The translations under genes were made by a program, and so were the position numbers. The notes under the pieces were generated by a model. It did not search any database, was not told where the DNA came from, and saw nothing but the letters and a program-made list of their open reading frames with translations. 64,000 nt of DNA, taken from the NCBI GenBank assembly GCA_027559495.1, contig JAMXSV010000028.1, forward strand, positions 1,364,001-1,428,000, in the 5' to 3' direction. Source of the stretch: Aurifilum marmelostoma (taxonomy: Eukaryota > Ascomycota > Sordariomycetes > Diaporthales > Cryphonectriaceae). Shown piece by piece: positions 43,597 to 55,444 of this stretch (the first letter of the stretch is position 1; the number at the start of each line of letters is the position of its first letter).

Positions 43597-44752
43597 GGTG
43601 GTGGTGGTGGTGGTGGTGGTGGTGGTGGAGGGAAGGGAGCAGGTGATCTCTGGTGGGTTGTTTGCGGGTTTGTGCGATGTCTGGGCGTGGGTAAATGAGC
43701 AAACAATTGCGCTGCTGCTTGCGATGTGGGGAGAGGGAGGGGCTTGAGATGTGAAGTTGATGGATGAGCGAATCGAATTGGCAGAGTGGAGCTGACGTTT
43801 GCAGGTCGGATTGTTGCGAGGCCTTCTCTTTTCTGTCTGTGTCTGGCCCTGCCCTGCCCTGTAATGTGGAATGGGGATGGGGGTGTGGCTGGCCTGTCTT
43901 CTTTTGGGGGGGAAGAGAATGGGGGGGGGGGGTTGGGTTGTGGTTGCTATTGCTATGCTACTACACTATCTACTATGTATGTATGCTACTACTTTGCTAG
44001 GGCTTCCCGGCCCAGCCCCTGGTTTTGTTGTGCTGGGTGGTTGTGGTGTGGTGATGTTATTGCGGCATACTGTTAGTGAGCGACTTTGTTTTTGGGGGTT
44101 ACTGCCGCCAGCCCCTAGGTACAGCACAAAATCATACTAGCTTGCAGCTGGAGTTGTCTGTCCCTTGGGGGAGGGAAGCAAGGGCTGCCGGGTGCCTGCT
44201 AGCAGCAGCTGTTGCTTCTTTCCTTGCTCGGTTGCTTTTGGTTCTGGTGTGACGCATGAAGCTCCTTCCTGTCCAGCTCAGTGATTGGCTGCCCTCGCCA
44301 CTTAGCGGGCCCACCCCTGTCGCAATGGGCAATGACCGTTTCGGCAAGACGGTGACTCCAAAACGGTTGCTGATACTGAGTACCGTCTCCGCACGACCGT
44401 TCGACGGCGGGCTGGCTCCACACTTCTTCGTGCGCCTTTGGTGTTCTGACTCTTCTCGCCCTCGACGTCCCACTTTGTCTATCGCGGCGACGTCTTTCAT
44501 CGACCATCCGCCTTTCTGTGCACCGTCCATAACCTCTCCCCCCCTCTCTTTTGTGGACGTAACTGTACAACAATTTCCTCCAGGTCTGACGTCGGCTAGG
44601 GCAACAGTCGACCTGCGGATTCGGTTCTGAGCGAGACATTCCCCTGTGTTGAGCTCCTCTGACTCGTCTAGGCTCTGACCGCGAAGGCAGAAAAAGCAAG
44701 GCCATAAAAAAAAAGTACTGATACTCACCGTGCTGAGCCAGCAAAACCGAAG
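43597..44752. other. Divergent intergenic region, HMG-box gene and PRP5
   Basis: 1.16 kb between divergent start codons. It includes the GGT repeat at 43597-43629, a G12 run at 43921-43932 and C/T-rich sequence ahead of PRP5. Overlapping open frames on both strands at 44132-44783 lack coding features. Confidence 0.5.
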
Positions 44753-47700
44753 ATGGCTCGCCACAGAACATCGCGCTCACCATCTCCTGCAGGAAGCCGA
44801 GGAAGCCGCCATGACGATAGACGGGATCGTGATCGCGACCGCGACCGCGATAGGGGCAGGAGGGATGGCGCCCGAGATCGACGTCGCAGCCGCAGCCCAG
44901 GTCGATATCGAGACTCGTACGACAGGGACCGAGATTCTTACCGTCGCCGGGATCGCTCCATAGACAGGCGAGATCGAGACGACAGTGGCAACAGGAGCGG
45001 GCGCAGAGATGGAGGCTCCTTCAGAGACAGGGACAGGCGCCGTTCCCGGGACAGATCTCCGCCTCGCCGCCGTGACAGGAGCCGCGATGTTCGCCCCAGG
45101 AGGGATGAGTCCCCGGGCCGCAGCCGTCGAGAAGATACTATGGACTCGGCGACGTCACGGAACAGGAATGACGATGCTCGGCAGAGGGGCACGACGTCTA
45201 CTGGAAAAAATGCTCCCACCAAAGAAGCTGAAGTTCGTCTCGCCCCTGGCCCCCTGCAGCATCCTCTCCCTGCTCGCCGTGCTGACCATCCTCGACAGGC
45301 CGCTAAGTCTGCACAAACCCAAGCTCAGGCACAGAGTGACAAACAAGCCGAACGACTTGCTAAACTTGAGGCTTGGAAAAAGAAGACCCTCACATCAAAG
45401 CAGGCCACCAAGGATACAGATGCTAGCAGCACACGCAGACTACTCGCCGAGATGGACGGCAGGGCCAGTGGCACACCCACGGCCGTACTCTCGCCCCTGG
45501 CCACCTCGGCTGTTGCCTCTCCAGCCACACCGCAAGAAAGCCAGGAGGCCTCTCCGACTGTGTCTTACGCGGGCAAGTTCGACCCCAAGGCGATTGCGAA
45601 GAAGTCTGCGGCTCGTCATCACTCTCCCACGGCTCTAGGGTCCATTCCAGGTGCCCCAACAGCAGCAGCATCTGACAAACCAGTCAAGAGCACTGGCTCT
45701 GCAGGTGAGCCACCCCTTCCATCAGCCACGGTCCCCTGCAACGAGATATGTAAAGGCACAACAACTGACAGAGGACGTCTAGCATCGACGCTACGCACTG
45801 GCAGCGCGATCAGCAGGTTTGGTTTTCAGAAGACGGGTCTCGACGGCGACAAACCAGCAGCCAAGCGGAAGCTGGTGTTGGACGATGAGGAAACGTCGAA
45901 GCGCAAGTTAGCAAAACTTCCTGACATATCTTTGGAAGAGGCGGATGCTGCACCCTTTGCTAACGAAGAGGACGAATCCGATTCGGATGGTGATAACTTT
46001 GCCGGCACCGAGGAAGAGGCCGCGGCTGCTGCTCGAGCTGCCCATGAACGACGAGAAGAGAGGATATTGCAACAGAGCATGGCCATGCAGGTTGACGAGG
46101 CAGAGGAGGAGAAGCCCGCCGCCCCGGAGACAAATGGCGAGGCGCCCAAGCCTGAAGTTCCCGCCGCTGCCGCCGCCGAGGTCGAAGCGGATGCTGAAAC
46201 CATGGATGTTGATGAGGAGGAAGACGTCGATCCCCTGGATGCTTTCATGGGGGGGCTCGAAGACCAGCCAGCTACCAAGGCAAGCGGTCGCAAGAAACCC
46301 ATCGCTACCCAGCGCAAGGAACCAGAGGTCTACTTCTCAGACGACGAATTCGATTACATGGACAAGGGTGACGAGAATCCCGGCTCGATTCTCGCTATCG
46401 CCGCCAAGAAGAAGAAAAAGGACATCCCCGCCATTGACTACAGCAAGATCGAGCTCAACACCATCAGGAAGAACTTCTGGTTCGAGCCGTACGAGCTCAG
46501 CCAGATGACGGATGCCGAGGTCCAGGAACTTCGTCTGGACCTGGACGGCATCAAGGTCTCGGGCAAGGACGTGCCAAAGCCTGTCCAGAAGTGGTCCCAC
46601 TGCGGCCTGACCCAGCCTCTCCTGAATGTCATCGACAACCTGGGATACGATAAGCCAACGCCTATCCAGATGCAGGCTTTGCCGGTCATCATGTCTGGTC
46701 GAGATGTCATCGGCGTCGCCAAGACAGGATCTGGCAAGACCATGGCTTTTCTGCTCCCCATGTTTCGCCACATCAAAGATCAAGACCCGGTCAAGGATGA
46801 CGGGCCGATTGGTCTGATCCTCACGCCGACCCGGGAGCTTGCTACACAGATCTTTCGAGACTGCAAACCTTTCCTCTCGGCGTTGAACCTGCGTGCTGTC
46901 TGTGCGTATGGCGGACCTCCGATCAAGGACCAGATCGCCCAGCTCAAGGCTGGAGCTGACATTGTCGTTGCTACGACTGGTCGCTTCATCGACCTTCTGG
47001 CGGCCAACCAAGGCCGAGTGGTCAACCTCAAGCGCACGACGTACATTGTTCTGGACGAGGCCGATCGTATGTTTGACATGGGCTTTGAACCTCAGGTGAT
47101 GAAGATTTTTGCCAATGTGCGACCCGATCGTCAGACTGTTCTCTTCTCTGCGACCATGCCTCGCATTATTGATGCCTTGGTCAAGAAAGTACTGAAGAAC
47201 CCTGTTGAGATCACCGTCGGCGGCAAGAGCGTAGTAGCTCCTGAGATTACCCAGATCGTGGAGATACGAGAGGAGAAGGACAAGTTCCTGCGCCTATTGG
47301 AGATCCTTGGCGACCTCTACAAGGACGACGATGACGTGCGCGCCCTGATCTTTGTTGAACGGCAAGAGAAGGCGGACGACCTCCTTCGTGAGCTCCTGCG
47401 CAAGGGCTACGGCTGCATGTCCATACACGGCGGCAAAGACCAGGTCGATCGAGACTCGACGATCGCAGACTTCAAGAGCGGAGTCTGTCCTGTCATGATC
47501 GCCACCTCGGTAGCAGCTCGCGGCCTTGACGTCAAGCAGCTCAAACTCGTGGTCAACTACGACGCGCCGAATCATCTCGAAGACTACGTCCACCGTGCTG
47601 GTCGTACTGGTCGAGCTGGCAATACGGGCACCGCCGTGACGTTTGTCACAGAGGAGCAGGAGAACTGCGCGCCAGGTATTGCAAAGGCATTGGAGCAGAG

Positions 47701-48463
47701 TGGCCAGCCTGTCCCTGAGCGGCTCGACCAGATGCGCAAGGCCTGGAGAGAAAAGGTCAAAGCCGGCAAGGCGAAGGACCAGTCTGGCTTTGGCGGCAAA
47801 GGCTTGGAGCGCCTGGACAAGGAGCGTGAAGCCGCGCGTCTGCGGGAGCGCAAGACGCACAAGGCCGAAGGCGAGGAAGAAGACGAGAAGGAGGAAGCGC
47901 CTGCGAACGACGAGAAGAAGAACAAGGCGGCGACTGCGATCCAGTCGGCAGCCTCGGCCATCGTGTCTCGCGACGCGGCCAAGGCTGAAGATGGTAAGGC
48001 TCCAGCCGCAGATGCCATCAAGGCCGGGGTCGCCAAGGGCGGCGCCCTTGATAAGGCCGCGCAGGCCGTCAACGACATCAACGCCCGTCTCGCACGCGCC
48101 GGCCAGCTGCGACCTGGCCAGCCGATCGACAACAAGGGTCCAGACGCCGGTGCGTTCCACGCCACGCTCGAGATCAATGATTTCCCGCAAAAGGCCAGGT
48201 GGGCTGTCACGAACAGGACCAACGTGGCCAAGATCCTGGAGGCGACTGGTACATCCATCACCACCAAGGGTAACTTCTATCCCGCGGGCAAGGAGCCCGC
48301 TCAGGGCCAAGAGCCGAAGCTCTACATCCTCATCGAGGGTGACACGGAGGTGGTCGTTAGTAATGCGCTTACGGAGCTGACACGGCTGCTCAAGGCGGGC
48401 ACGATCGCTGCGGCGGACGCGGAGAGTCGTGCCCCGGCGAGTGGAAGGTATACTATTACTTGA
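44753..48463 (+). CDS. PRP5: DEAD-box RNA helicase Prp5 (DDX46-type)
   Basis: Single frame of 1236 residues. Prp5 is the ATPase that remodels U2 snRNP so it can pair with the branch site in prespliceosome formation. The N-terminus (1-150) is an Arg/Asp/Ser-rich RS-like region. Acidic and Ala-rich parts follow, then the Prp5-specific DPLDAFM motif at 493-499. The helicase core has GLTQPLLNVIDNLGYDKPTP (Q motif region), AKTGSGKT (656-663), PTREL, DEAD at 768-771, SAT at 799-801 and HRAGRTGRAG at 947-956. Motif Ib reads TTGR where TPGR is usual. The C-terminus has the DDX46-like EINDFPQKARWAVTNRTNVA module. A GTGAGC at 45705 could be a donor, but no in-frame acceptor was found, so the frame is taken as continuous. 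Confidence 0.94.
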   Translation: MARHRTSRSPSPAGSRGSRHDDRRDRDRDRDRDRGRRDGARDRRRSRSPGRYRDSYDRDRDSYRRRDRSIDRRDRDDSGNRSGRRDGGSFRDRDRRRSRDRSPPRRRDRSRDVRPRRDESPGRSRREDTMDSATSRNRNDDARQRGTTSTGKNAPTKEAEVRLAPGPLQHPLPARRADHPRQAAKSAQTQAQAQSDKQAERLAKLEAWKKKTLTSKQATKDTDASSTRRLLAEMDGRASGTPTAVLSPLATSAVASPATPQESQEASPTVSYAGKFDPKAIAKKSAARHHSPTALGSIPGAPTAAASDKPVKSTGSAGEPPLPSATVPCNEICKGTTTDRGRLASTLRTGSAISRFGFQKTGLDGDKPAAKRKLVLDDEETSKRKLAKLPDISLEEADAAPFANEEDESDSDGDNFAGTEEEAAAAARAAHERREERILQQSMAMQVDEAEEEKPAAPETNGEAPKPEVPAAAAAEVEADAETMDVDEEEDVDPLDAFMGGLEDQPATKASGRKKPIATQRKEPEVYFSDDEFDYMDKGDENPGSILAIAAKKKKKDIPAIDYSKIELNTIRKNFWFEPYELSQMTDAEVQELRLDLDGIKVSGKDVPKPVQKWSHCGLTQPLLNVIDNLGYDKPTPIQMQALPVIMSGRDVIGVAKTGSGKTMAFLLPMFRHIKDQDPVKDDGPIGLILTPTRELATQIFRDCKPFLSALNLRAVCAYGGPPIKDQIAQLKAGADIVVATTGRFIDLLAANQGRVVNLKRTTYIVLDEADRMFDMGFEPQVMKIFANVRPDRQTVLFSATMPRIIDALVKKVLKNPVEITVGGKSVVAPEITQIVEIREEKDKFLRLLEILGDLYKDDDDVRALIFVERQEKADDLLRELLRKGYGCMSIHGGKDQVDRDSTIADFKSGVCPVMIATSVAARGLDVKQLKLVVNYDAPNHLEDYVHRAGRTGRAGNTGTAVTFVTEEQENCAPGIAKALEQSGQPVPERLDQMRKAWREKVKAGKAKDQSGFGGKGLERLDKEREAARLRERKTHKAEGEEEDEKEEAPANDEKKNKAATAIQSAASAIVSRDAAKAEDGKAPAADAIKAGVAKGGALDKAAQAVNDINARLARAGQLRPGQPIDNKGPDAGAFHATLEINDFPQKARWAVTNRTNVAKILEATGTSITTKGNFYPAGKEPAQGQEPKLYILIEGDTEVVVSNALTELTRLLKAGTIAAADAESRAPASGRYTIT

Positions 48464-49117
48464 GAGATCGACGGGTCAACGCCAGATCGCTAGCTCCTTG
48501 CCTGAGTTGACTCTCGGTGAGGACGGGGCAATGGCCGTTTCGGCTTGGTCTGATTTCCCACGCAGTAATCAAGTTGTCGTACACAATTGGGTGAGTTATC
48601 ACAGGAAGAGACGCGATGCCACACAGTTTCAAAGATACAAGTAACAGACAAATCTTATTGTCTTGTGTGAGTGTGTGTGTCTATCGGTTCGTACAGAGAA
48701 TCGAATTATAGAGACCAAGGACATGATACATACTTAGGGGTATCGTACCATGGTAGTAGTATATAGTAGTAACGAAACATGAGGCATTCTGGCAATCCAT
48801 CTCCAATCAAATCATTGACATGCCTAGCGCTGGAATCCTGTGACAAAAGGCTAGATAGTATCCCGATACATGCGCACGCACGCATGAATGGCGCAACGGT
48901 CCCTCGATTTCGGATGAACCCTTTCCAACCCCCAAACTAAACATGAAACACTGGTATCAAAAGTCACATAAGCCTTTTTCTCTCACTCACTCGCGTGGTC
49001 ACGCAAGGGATGAATAAGGAGGATAAGTAAGAATTATGTATTTTTTTTTCTTCGGGACTTTTGGAGAAAGTGTATTGCAATGCTAGCCCAAGATTATATG
49101 TGCAAGGTCCGTGTCAT

Positions 49118-49163
<46 letters not shown>

Positions 49164-49758
49164 GCGCTCCCTGTCTTCTGTCCCTCCCTCTCTACCATAT
49201 ACAACCACCACCAACACCAACAATTCCCGTCTTCTTCAAGAAAATCACCATCCGACTCCTTCTCTCGACCCATCAAATATTTCTCCCCGCCGACCCCCGT
49301 GGTATATGGGGCTTAAGAGACGCCCCCGGGGGATGGGGAGACTTGTAATGAAAAAGGGGGGGTTTAATGTTTAAATGGTCGAGGCCCTTCACCTCAGAAA
49401 AGTAAAAACAAAGTAACACACATTCATCGCAATCGTGGGTGGGTCCGGGGTTTTATGTGATGAAGGAAATTTGATATAACAAAGGAAGGACGGATCAAGC
49501 AGGGTGGTTTGTTGGTTGGATGGGGGCCTGGGCCGCGAGTAGAGATACACAAAAAAAAACAGGTCTAGATCCCCAAACAATGCGATATCGTTGCCCTCCC
49601 CAAGAACATGCTCGACCAAGATGGTGAAGGAGGGAATAAGATAACAGAAAAGAAAAGAAAAAGGAGAACAAGAAAAAGCAAAAGGTGACGCGCTGCTCCC
49701 TTTTCCTCTTTACTTTTTGCTGCCTTCCCCCGGCAGCTGCTGCTGCTGCGGTCATCAG
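48464..49758. other. Convergent 3' intergenic region with CA microsatellite
   Basis: 1.3 kb between the stops of PRP5 (+) and the Flc-type gene (-). A (CA)n run covers 49121-49159, followed by C/A/T-rich low-complexity sequence. No gene is supported. Confidence 0.55.
49121..49159. repeat. (CA)n microsatellite, about 19-20 units
   Basis: Uninterrupted CA dinucleotides, the longest dinucleotide array in the window, in a 3' intergenic region. Confidence 0.92.
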
Positions 49759-52116
49759 CTAGTAGTAGTTGTTTCGACCTCCGTCTATCCGGTTATCGTA
49801 GCCGCCGCGCACAGAAGAGTAGTTGCCGTAGCTGCTGTCATAAGGGGCGGGCGACGAGCGGCCGTGATCGTCGGCACCAAGACCCGGAGGTGCAGCGTGG
49901 TGCACGAGGGGTTGGTAGCTGGTCTCCTTGACGTCGACGTTGGTCTTGGCCAGGGAGAAAGTATCCGAGTCGTGGTGCGAGGTTTTGCGATCGAGGAGCA
50001 GGGAGTTGCGGGCGTCGAGGGGCGTGAGGTTGTCCAGGTCGCGCATTTTCTCTGTTTGTTCTGTCAGCAACTTGTTCACGACGACGCAATCGGATCCCCA
50101 ACCTGAGGACTTGGGGGTCATTCGTAATGACGGCAAGGGGGGGGGGGGGGTTCCAACTTACCCATCTCCTTTCTGCGCTTGCGGTGAGGGTTCTCCTTGA
50201 AGATGGAGATGACAGCGTTCCAGATGATCAGGATGGCGAGGATACCGGTCAGGGTGGCCTGGATGACGAGGAGGACGATGCCGACAATGCTCTTGGTGGT
50301 CTCCTGGATGCCGAGCTCGTCGACAAAGATGAAGATGCAGATGACGGACAGGATGCGGACGACCTGGACAGAGATGTTGAGGACGTTGCCGGACTTGCGC
50401 TCAAAGGGCCTGTTCCAGACGAGGACGATAAGCATGAAGGCCTCGACAACGAACTGAGCAACGCTCTGGCCCAGGGGGTGGTTGTCGCCGGCGGCCATGA
50501 CGACACCCTTGGCGAACATGTAGCAGATCAGAGGGACGAAGAACCACCAGTAGGACTTCTTGTAGTTGTCGTAGAAGACCTTGTACTTGATCCACAGGTC
50601 CTTCTTCTCGTACAGCCCGCTGGCATCGCCGTCTGCCTGCTGGAGCTTCTTGGCCGTGCTGGTGATCTTCCAGGCGAAGAAGGCAAGCACACCGGTGAAC
50701 AGGGCGAGGGTCAGGCCGGCGAGTAGCTTGGCGGCCCACGAGTCGCCCTGGATGAACTGATACATGCAGTAGAGCACCCAGGTGCTGTAGAGCAGCATGA
50801 TGAGCTGGGTGAGGAGGCGTCCCATGGTCAGCCAGTAGTGCTCGCGGAAGCCAGTCAGGCCCTTGGGCAGCTTTCCGAAGAGGGCCCAGGCCTCGAGGAC
50901 AACCTTGATCAGCAGAATGACGAGGATGATGGCCGCCATGACACAGGCCACGATGAGGAGCACGGTCATGAAGGTGTTGGCGTTGGGGATGCTCAGGTCC
51001 TCGACGTAGGCCTTGATACCTTTGACGGTCTCGGTGATGGTACTAGTGCCGTTTGAGCTGCTGGTGCTGTTGGTGGTGGTGTCGTTGGTGTCGACGCTGG
51101 TCGTGACCTCCCTGGCGACAAAGTCGTAGAACTCGGTCATGGCCCGCTTGAACTTGGAGTCGCCGAGCGTCTCCATGGAACCGTCCGAGAAGACGAGGGT
51201 CGCGTTCTGCAGGTACTGGACGCTGTCGGCAGTGGTGTTTCCGCCGGTGGCCGAGCGGAAGTCGTCGATGGCGAGCTGCATCTTCTCGAAGTTGATCAGG
51301 CCGACAGAGAAGGCAAAGTTCTTGGAGAACTGGCGATATACGGAGGGAAGACCGACAGATGACATGCCGTTCATGGCCATGCCCTGGAACCAGGTCATGA
51401 CCTCGACGAAGCTGGGGCTGGGGCCTGCGCCGGTCGAGGCGCCTCCACCGGCCAGGGCCGAGCTGGCTGCCGTGAAGCCACTCATGATCAGCGCCACACC
51501 CGCAACGGCAGCAGCGGTATAAGAGACGGCGGAGACGGCAGTGGTCTTGCCGTTGGAGATCTGGGAGCTAATACACCCGACATCATCGCCGGTGTCCAGA
51601 GACATGAGCTCCAGCGTGGCCGAGGCGGCGATATCAGGAATAGAGAATGCTATAGATGGAATCTGGCTGGCGTATTCTGACGAGATGTTTTGAGTGCCGG
51701 TTGCGGAGAATGTGCCAGCAGGGACTTTTTTTTGTTTGCAGGCTTTTGTCAGTACTGAGAAAGTATATACCTACTCGGACAAGACGACGAGGGAAGGGAG
51801 GGGACTCACCAGGACATAGCTGCTTGACGTATGTGCTGGCCTGGCACGGGTTGAAGGAGCTCGAGTAGACGCTGTACCCATATGCAGTCACGTTGAGCTG
51901 TGCCGTGACGTTCTGCTCCTCGCTGCTGGTTCCCGACAGGTCGAAGGTGACGGTCATGGCGGTCTTGTCGTACGAGATGTCAACCTTGTTCACCTCGATT
52001 GATGCACCCGTCTCGCAATTTGTGAAACCAGAGGTCGACAGGACGTCCGATGCCAGAACCCCCCTGGTAAATGCCACGGCGGCCACGGCCGCGGCCCATA
52101 TTGTTGTCCGGGCCAT
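49759..52116 (-). CDS. Flc-type flavin carrier / TRP-like membrane protein
   Basis: Three exons (51810-52116, 50162-51724, 49759-50051) give 720 residues. A signal peptide covers about 1-21 (WAAAVAAVAFTRGVLA). A lumenal ML-like domain follows with paired cysteines (FTNCETGASIEVNKVDISYD, NPCQASTYVKQLCP). From about residue 165 onward there are roughly nine to ten hydrophobic helices, for example TFMTVLLIVACVMAAIILVI and LLAGLTLALFTGVLAFFAW. The cytosolic tail carries HRKRRKEMEKMRDLDNLTPLDARNS and a Tyr/Gly/Asn-rich end. Flc proteins are ER/Golgi/plasma-membrane proteins tied to FAD import into the ER, calcium homeostasis and cell-wall integrity. The second intron (50052-50161) has a C14 tract 11 nt inside its donor. 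Which Flc paralogue this is cannot be told from sequence alone. Confidence 0.88.
50137..50150. repeat. G14 homopolymer (C14 in transcript) inside an intron
   Basis: Fourteen consecutive Gs on the plus strand within the second intron of the Flc-type gene, close to its 5' splice site. Confidence 0.9.
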
Positions 52117-55100
52117 TGGTGTGGTTTGTTTGTTCCGCCCCCAAGAAGCAAAGAGAAAGGGAGGAGGAGGGCGTGTGGCGATCTTCTGGGTCAGTCGCCT
52201 CTTGGTCGCACAGCAATGTTGATAATGCTGTTGCTGCTGTTGTTTTTCTCGTGCGGTTCCACCTTGCAGACCAGGGTGTACGCGTACTCCTTTCAAAGTC
52301 CTTTCCAATGCCCTGCCTGTCTTTCGAGTCGATTCGGTTTCCTCCTCTATGGGTATCAAGAGTCCAGATAGCGCTGTCGAGTCTAGGAAATGCGTTCGGC
52401 TGTGTCTGTATTGTCCGATTGCTTGGAGGGTTGATTAAAAAAGGTGGATATCTGTTGAAGGAGCACTCGATACCAGTCGGGAAGAAGAAAGAGCAGGTCG
52501 GTGGGAGCAATACAAAATCAAGATAGGTCTTCTTCGCTCTTTTACTTTCTCTCAATGGAAGGGCCGAGGGTCAACCTGGGGAAGAAGGTAAAACGAGGCA
52601 GAGATATCCCGCCGTATGACAAAGAAAGCTGGTGGTGAGAGAGGACCGGGTTGTAGGTCGATGATGGTGAGATCTGGAGGGAGAAAAAAAGGGGGGGGGC
52701 GCCCTTCTACTTTTGTCGAGGACTAGAGGAGGAGGAGAAGTAGAGCAGAAGCAGTCATGAAGCCAACGTCAGGAAAAGGGCAAGGCGAGAAAACGTGGGA
52801 AGAGGCCCAGGTGGCAAGGTGAAACGAGCGTACGGAGTAAGGAGGTTTGGCGACGGCTCTCGACAACAGACAGAGATGTGACTGTGAGGAGAGATTGTCT
52901 TTCCAGACCAAACGCAGACTCCAAAAGAGAGAAGGAGGAGGAGAGAGAAGAGGGTGTGTGTCCCGGGCGGCTTGATGTCAGATGATTCGACAACAACGAG
53001 TGGAAGGAGGACCACAATGTGACTTGAACTTGGACAGGACAAGAACGAATGGATCAGCGGTCGTCAGAGAGTGTCGGGGAAAGGTAGAAAGGAGGAAAAG
53101 GGACAAGAGGATCGAGGTTCGAAGGGCCTGGGCGGAGGCCCCTTGGGACATGAAATTGAGCTCCCATTGGCGAGATGGGCAGAGCTCCTGCATGGTCGTG
53201 GGTGCCCCTTGAGAACCCCCGGTGGCTCGAGCACGAATCGCCTCGCCTCGTACCTTGCGTACCACACATTAGCAGCGTAGCAGCAGCAGCAGCAGCATCA
53301 GCAGCATCAGCAGCAGCAGCAGAAGCAAGCAGCAAGCAGCAGCAGCAGCACCGTAACAGCAGCCATCCAGGGTACTGCCAGGGCCAGGCAGGGACCAGCC
53401 AACGAGGGTGCTGTATTGCTCTGTGCCTGTTTGCGCTGCCCTGCCCAGCCCACGCACTTTGCAAGGTTGTAGTCGCAATCGCAGTGGGTTACCCGTGGTG
53501 TGGCCGACCAACCAGACAAGCTCATCATGGAAACCATCACTTGGAACTGGGCAGCGCTTCCAGATGAACGACCCACTCGTCTGCCCGTCCGCGCCCCGTT
53601 ACTCTCCCCACCAGAAGCGTAGGGCAGGGTAGGGTAGTGGAGGGGGGGGAGGGGGGTCAGCCAATGTACCGTTGTAGTACTATGATTTTAATAAGCAGCA
53701 ATCACATTGCCTAAAAAGAAGAGACAAGGACAAAGGGGAAAATCAAAAAGACACACCACCTCCGAGAGTGGTGTGTGTGTGTGCGAGACGGAGAGGTGGC
53801 TTCTGTATTGCTGCTGGTCGCAGGGGCCCTTGGGCGGCTGTGCGCTGTGCCAACCCCCCCCCCCCCCCCAAAAGAAGGACACGAGACGATATCTGGGATG
53901 TTTCCTGTTCTTTCCTGCTCCTCTCCACGTTGGGGGGGGGGGGAGGAAGGTACAAGTGGAGTACACCGGCAACAAGACACGAGAAGGAAAGAGATAGTGA
54001 GGAAGAGACGTGAGAGGACAGGCAGGAGCAACACGGAGAGAGGCTAGACAAATAGCGGCCCCACATGGTCCAGACCCCTGATTTCCCAATTACTGCGGTA
54101 CAGGTACAGTACAGTATACGCCCGATCGTCCAGGGGTACCCTAAGCTTGCCCCCACACGAAACACCACAACACACGCTGAAGACCGCGGCTCTCAGGGGC
54201 AGCATTGCCCCCATGCGTAAGAACCTGATCCATGGCCTCGAGGCGGTGCCATTGGCTAGCAGGGACAAAAGACCCCATCTCGAAGCGAGAAATTTAGTAC
54301 CGGCGCCATTAGAAGTCCACTGGACCGCTCATTTTGAAACCGCCATGGGAAGGGGGGGGGGGGGGGGCCTTCTTTGTGCGTTTTGGACGTATGATCTAGG
54401 GAATACCTTGACAGTCATTTTGAGAGATAGATAGAGAGTAATAGGAAAGTCAATTAAGCAAGACAGAAATAAATGAATTTGAGGAAAAGAGCAGAGATGG
54501 AGCAAAGAGAGGAGAAGAAGTGGTGGTGGGGAGGCGGAGGGACAGAGCGCGAAATTGTCTATGTGTAGATCTTATTGCTCTCGTTTGGCCATGCAGGTCT
54601 AGAACCTCTGGTTCAAATATGCGAATATCTCTTGTTGCTGTACGGCATCCAAGAAAGAAGAAGGAAAAAAGAGGCACTGCTTGTTCTACATTCTGTTGAA
54701 CGGATGTGTTGATGTCCTCATAACCACCACCCCATCAGTACTCTACTGTACAGTCCACCAGTCCCAACGAGTTAGAATGTGGGTGAACAACGTCTCAAGA
54801 CATCGGCACGGGTCCACCTTGGGAGAGAAAGACCTCTCGTCTATTTGCTTCTTTTTTTCCACAGAAGGGGGCCTCTCTTCCCCAGAACCACACACGAATC
54901 ATAACCCCCCCAGCGTCTTCTCTCTTTTCTTGGTTTTTTCTTGTTTTTTTTCCTTCTTTTTCCTGTGCCCCCCCCTTCATCTTCCTTTTTTAGCTCTCGT
55001 GAAAAGCAGATCTCCCGGTTGATCAGATCAGCACGGACGAGAGCACAAAGCAGGACACCGGGCACGTTGGGAGCATGAACTGACAGGTCGGTGGTCCATC

Positions 55101-55412
55101 CGTTCATTCCCCCCCCCCCCTGTGGCGCGGCTCGCACTTGTATCTGGAACCCGACGAGGGCCGTATGAAGATCAGTGGCTTCTGCCTCTCCTCGTTTCCT
55201 TATGCGATGGGATCGCCTGCTGGTAGGGGGTCAGGACATGACCAACCAAAAAAACCTGATCAGAGAAGCTCGCCCCCGAGAGAGAACGAAAAAAGAAAAA
55301 GAAGAAAAAAAACAAGCAAAACATGGCCCATTTCTTTCCCCTTCCACAGCCTCAGGGCTTGAGGGCCCTTCCTTGGGGACCCTGCCTCGGAGCACACAGC
55401 GTTCCTCGAGTG

Positions 55413-55444
<32 letters not shown>

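Noticed and set aside
43138..43698. Plus-strand Leu/Gly-rich frame over the HMG-box gene
   Set aside because: Antisense shadow of Lys/Ala-rich codons and the triplet repeat.
45705..45816. Possible intron in PRP5 starting GTGAGC
   Set aside because: The donor looks good and the following stretch is less Prp5-like. No acceptor nearby (AG at 45804, 45813, 45816, 45829 or 45832) restores the frame, so the continuous frame was kept.
49121..49159. Regular repeat considered as CRISPR-like
   Set aside because: A plain CA dinucleotide array without spacers, in a fungal genome.
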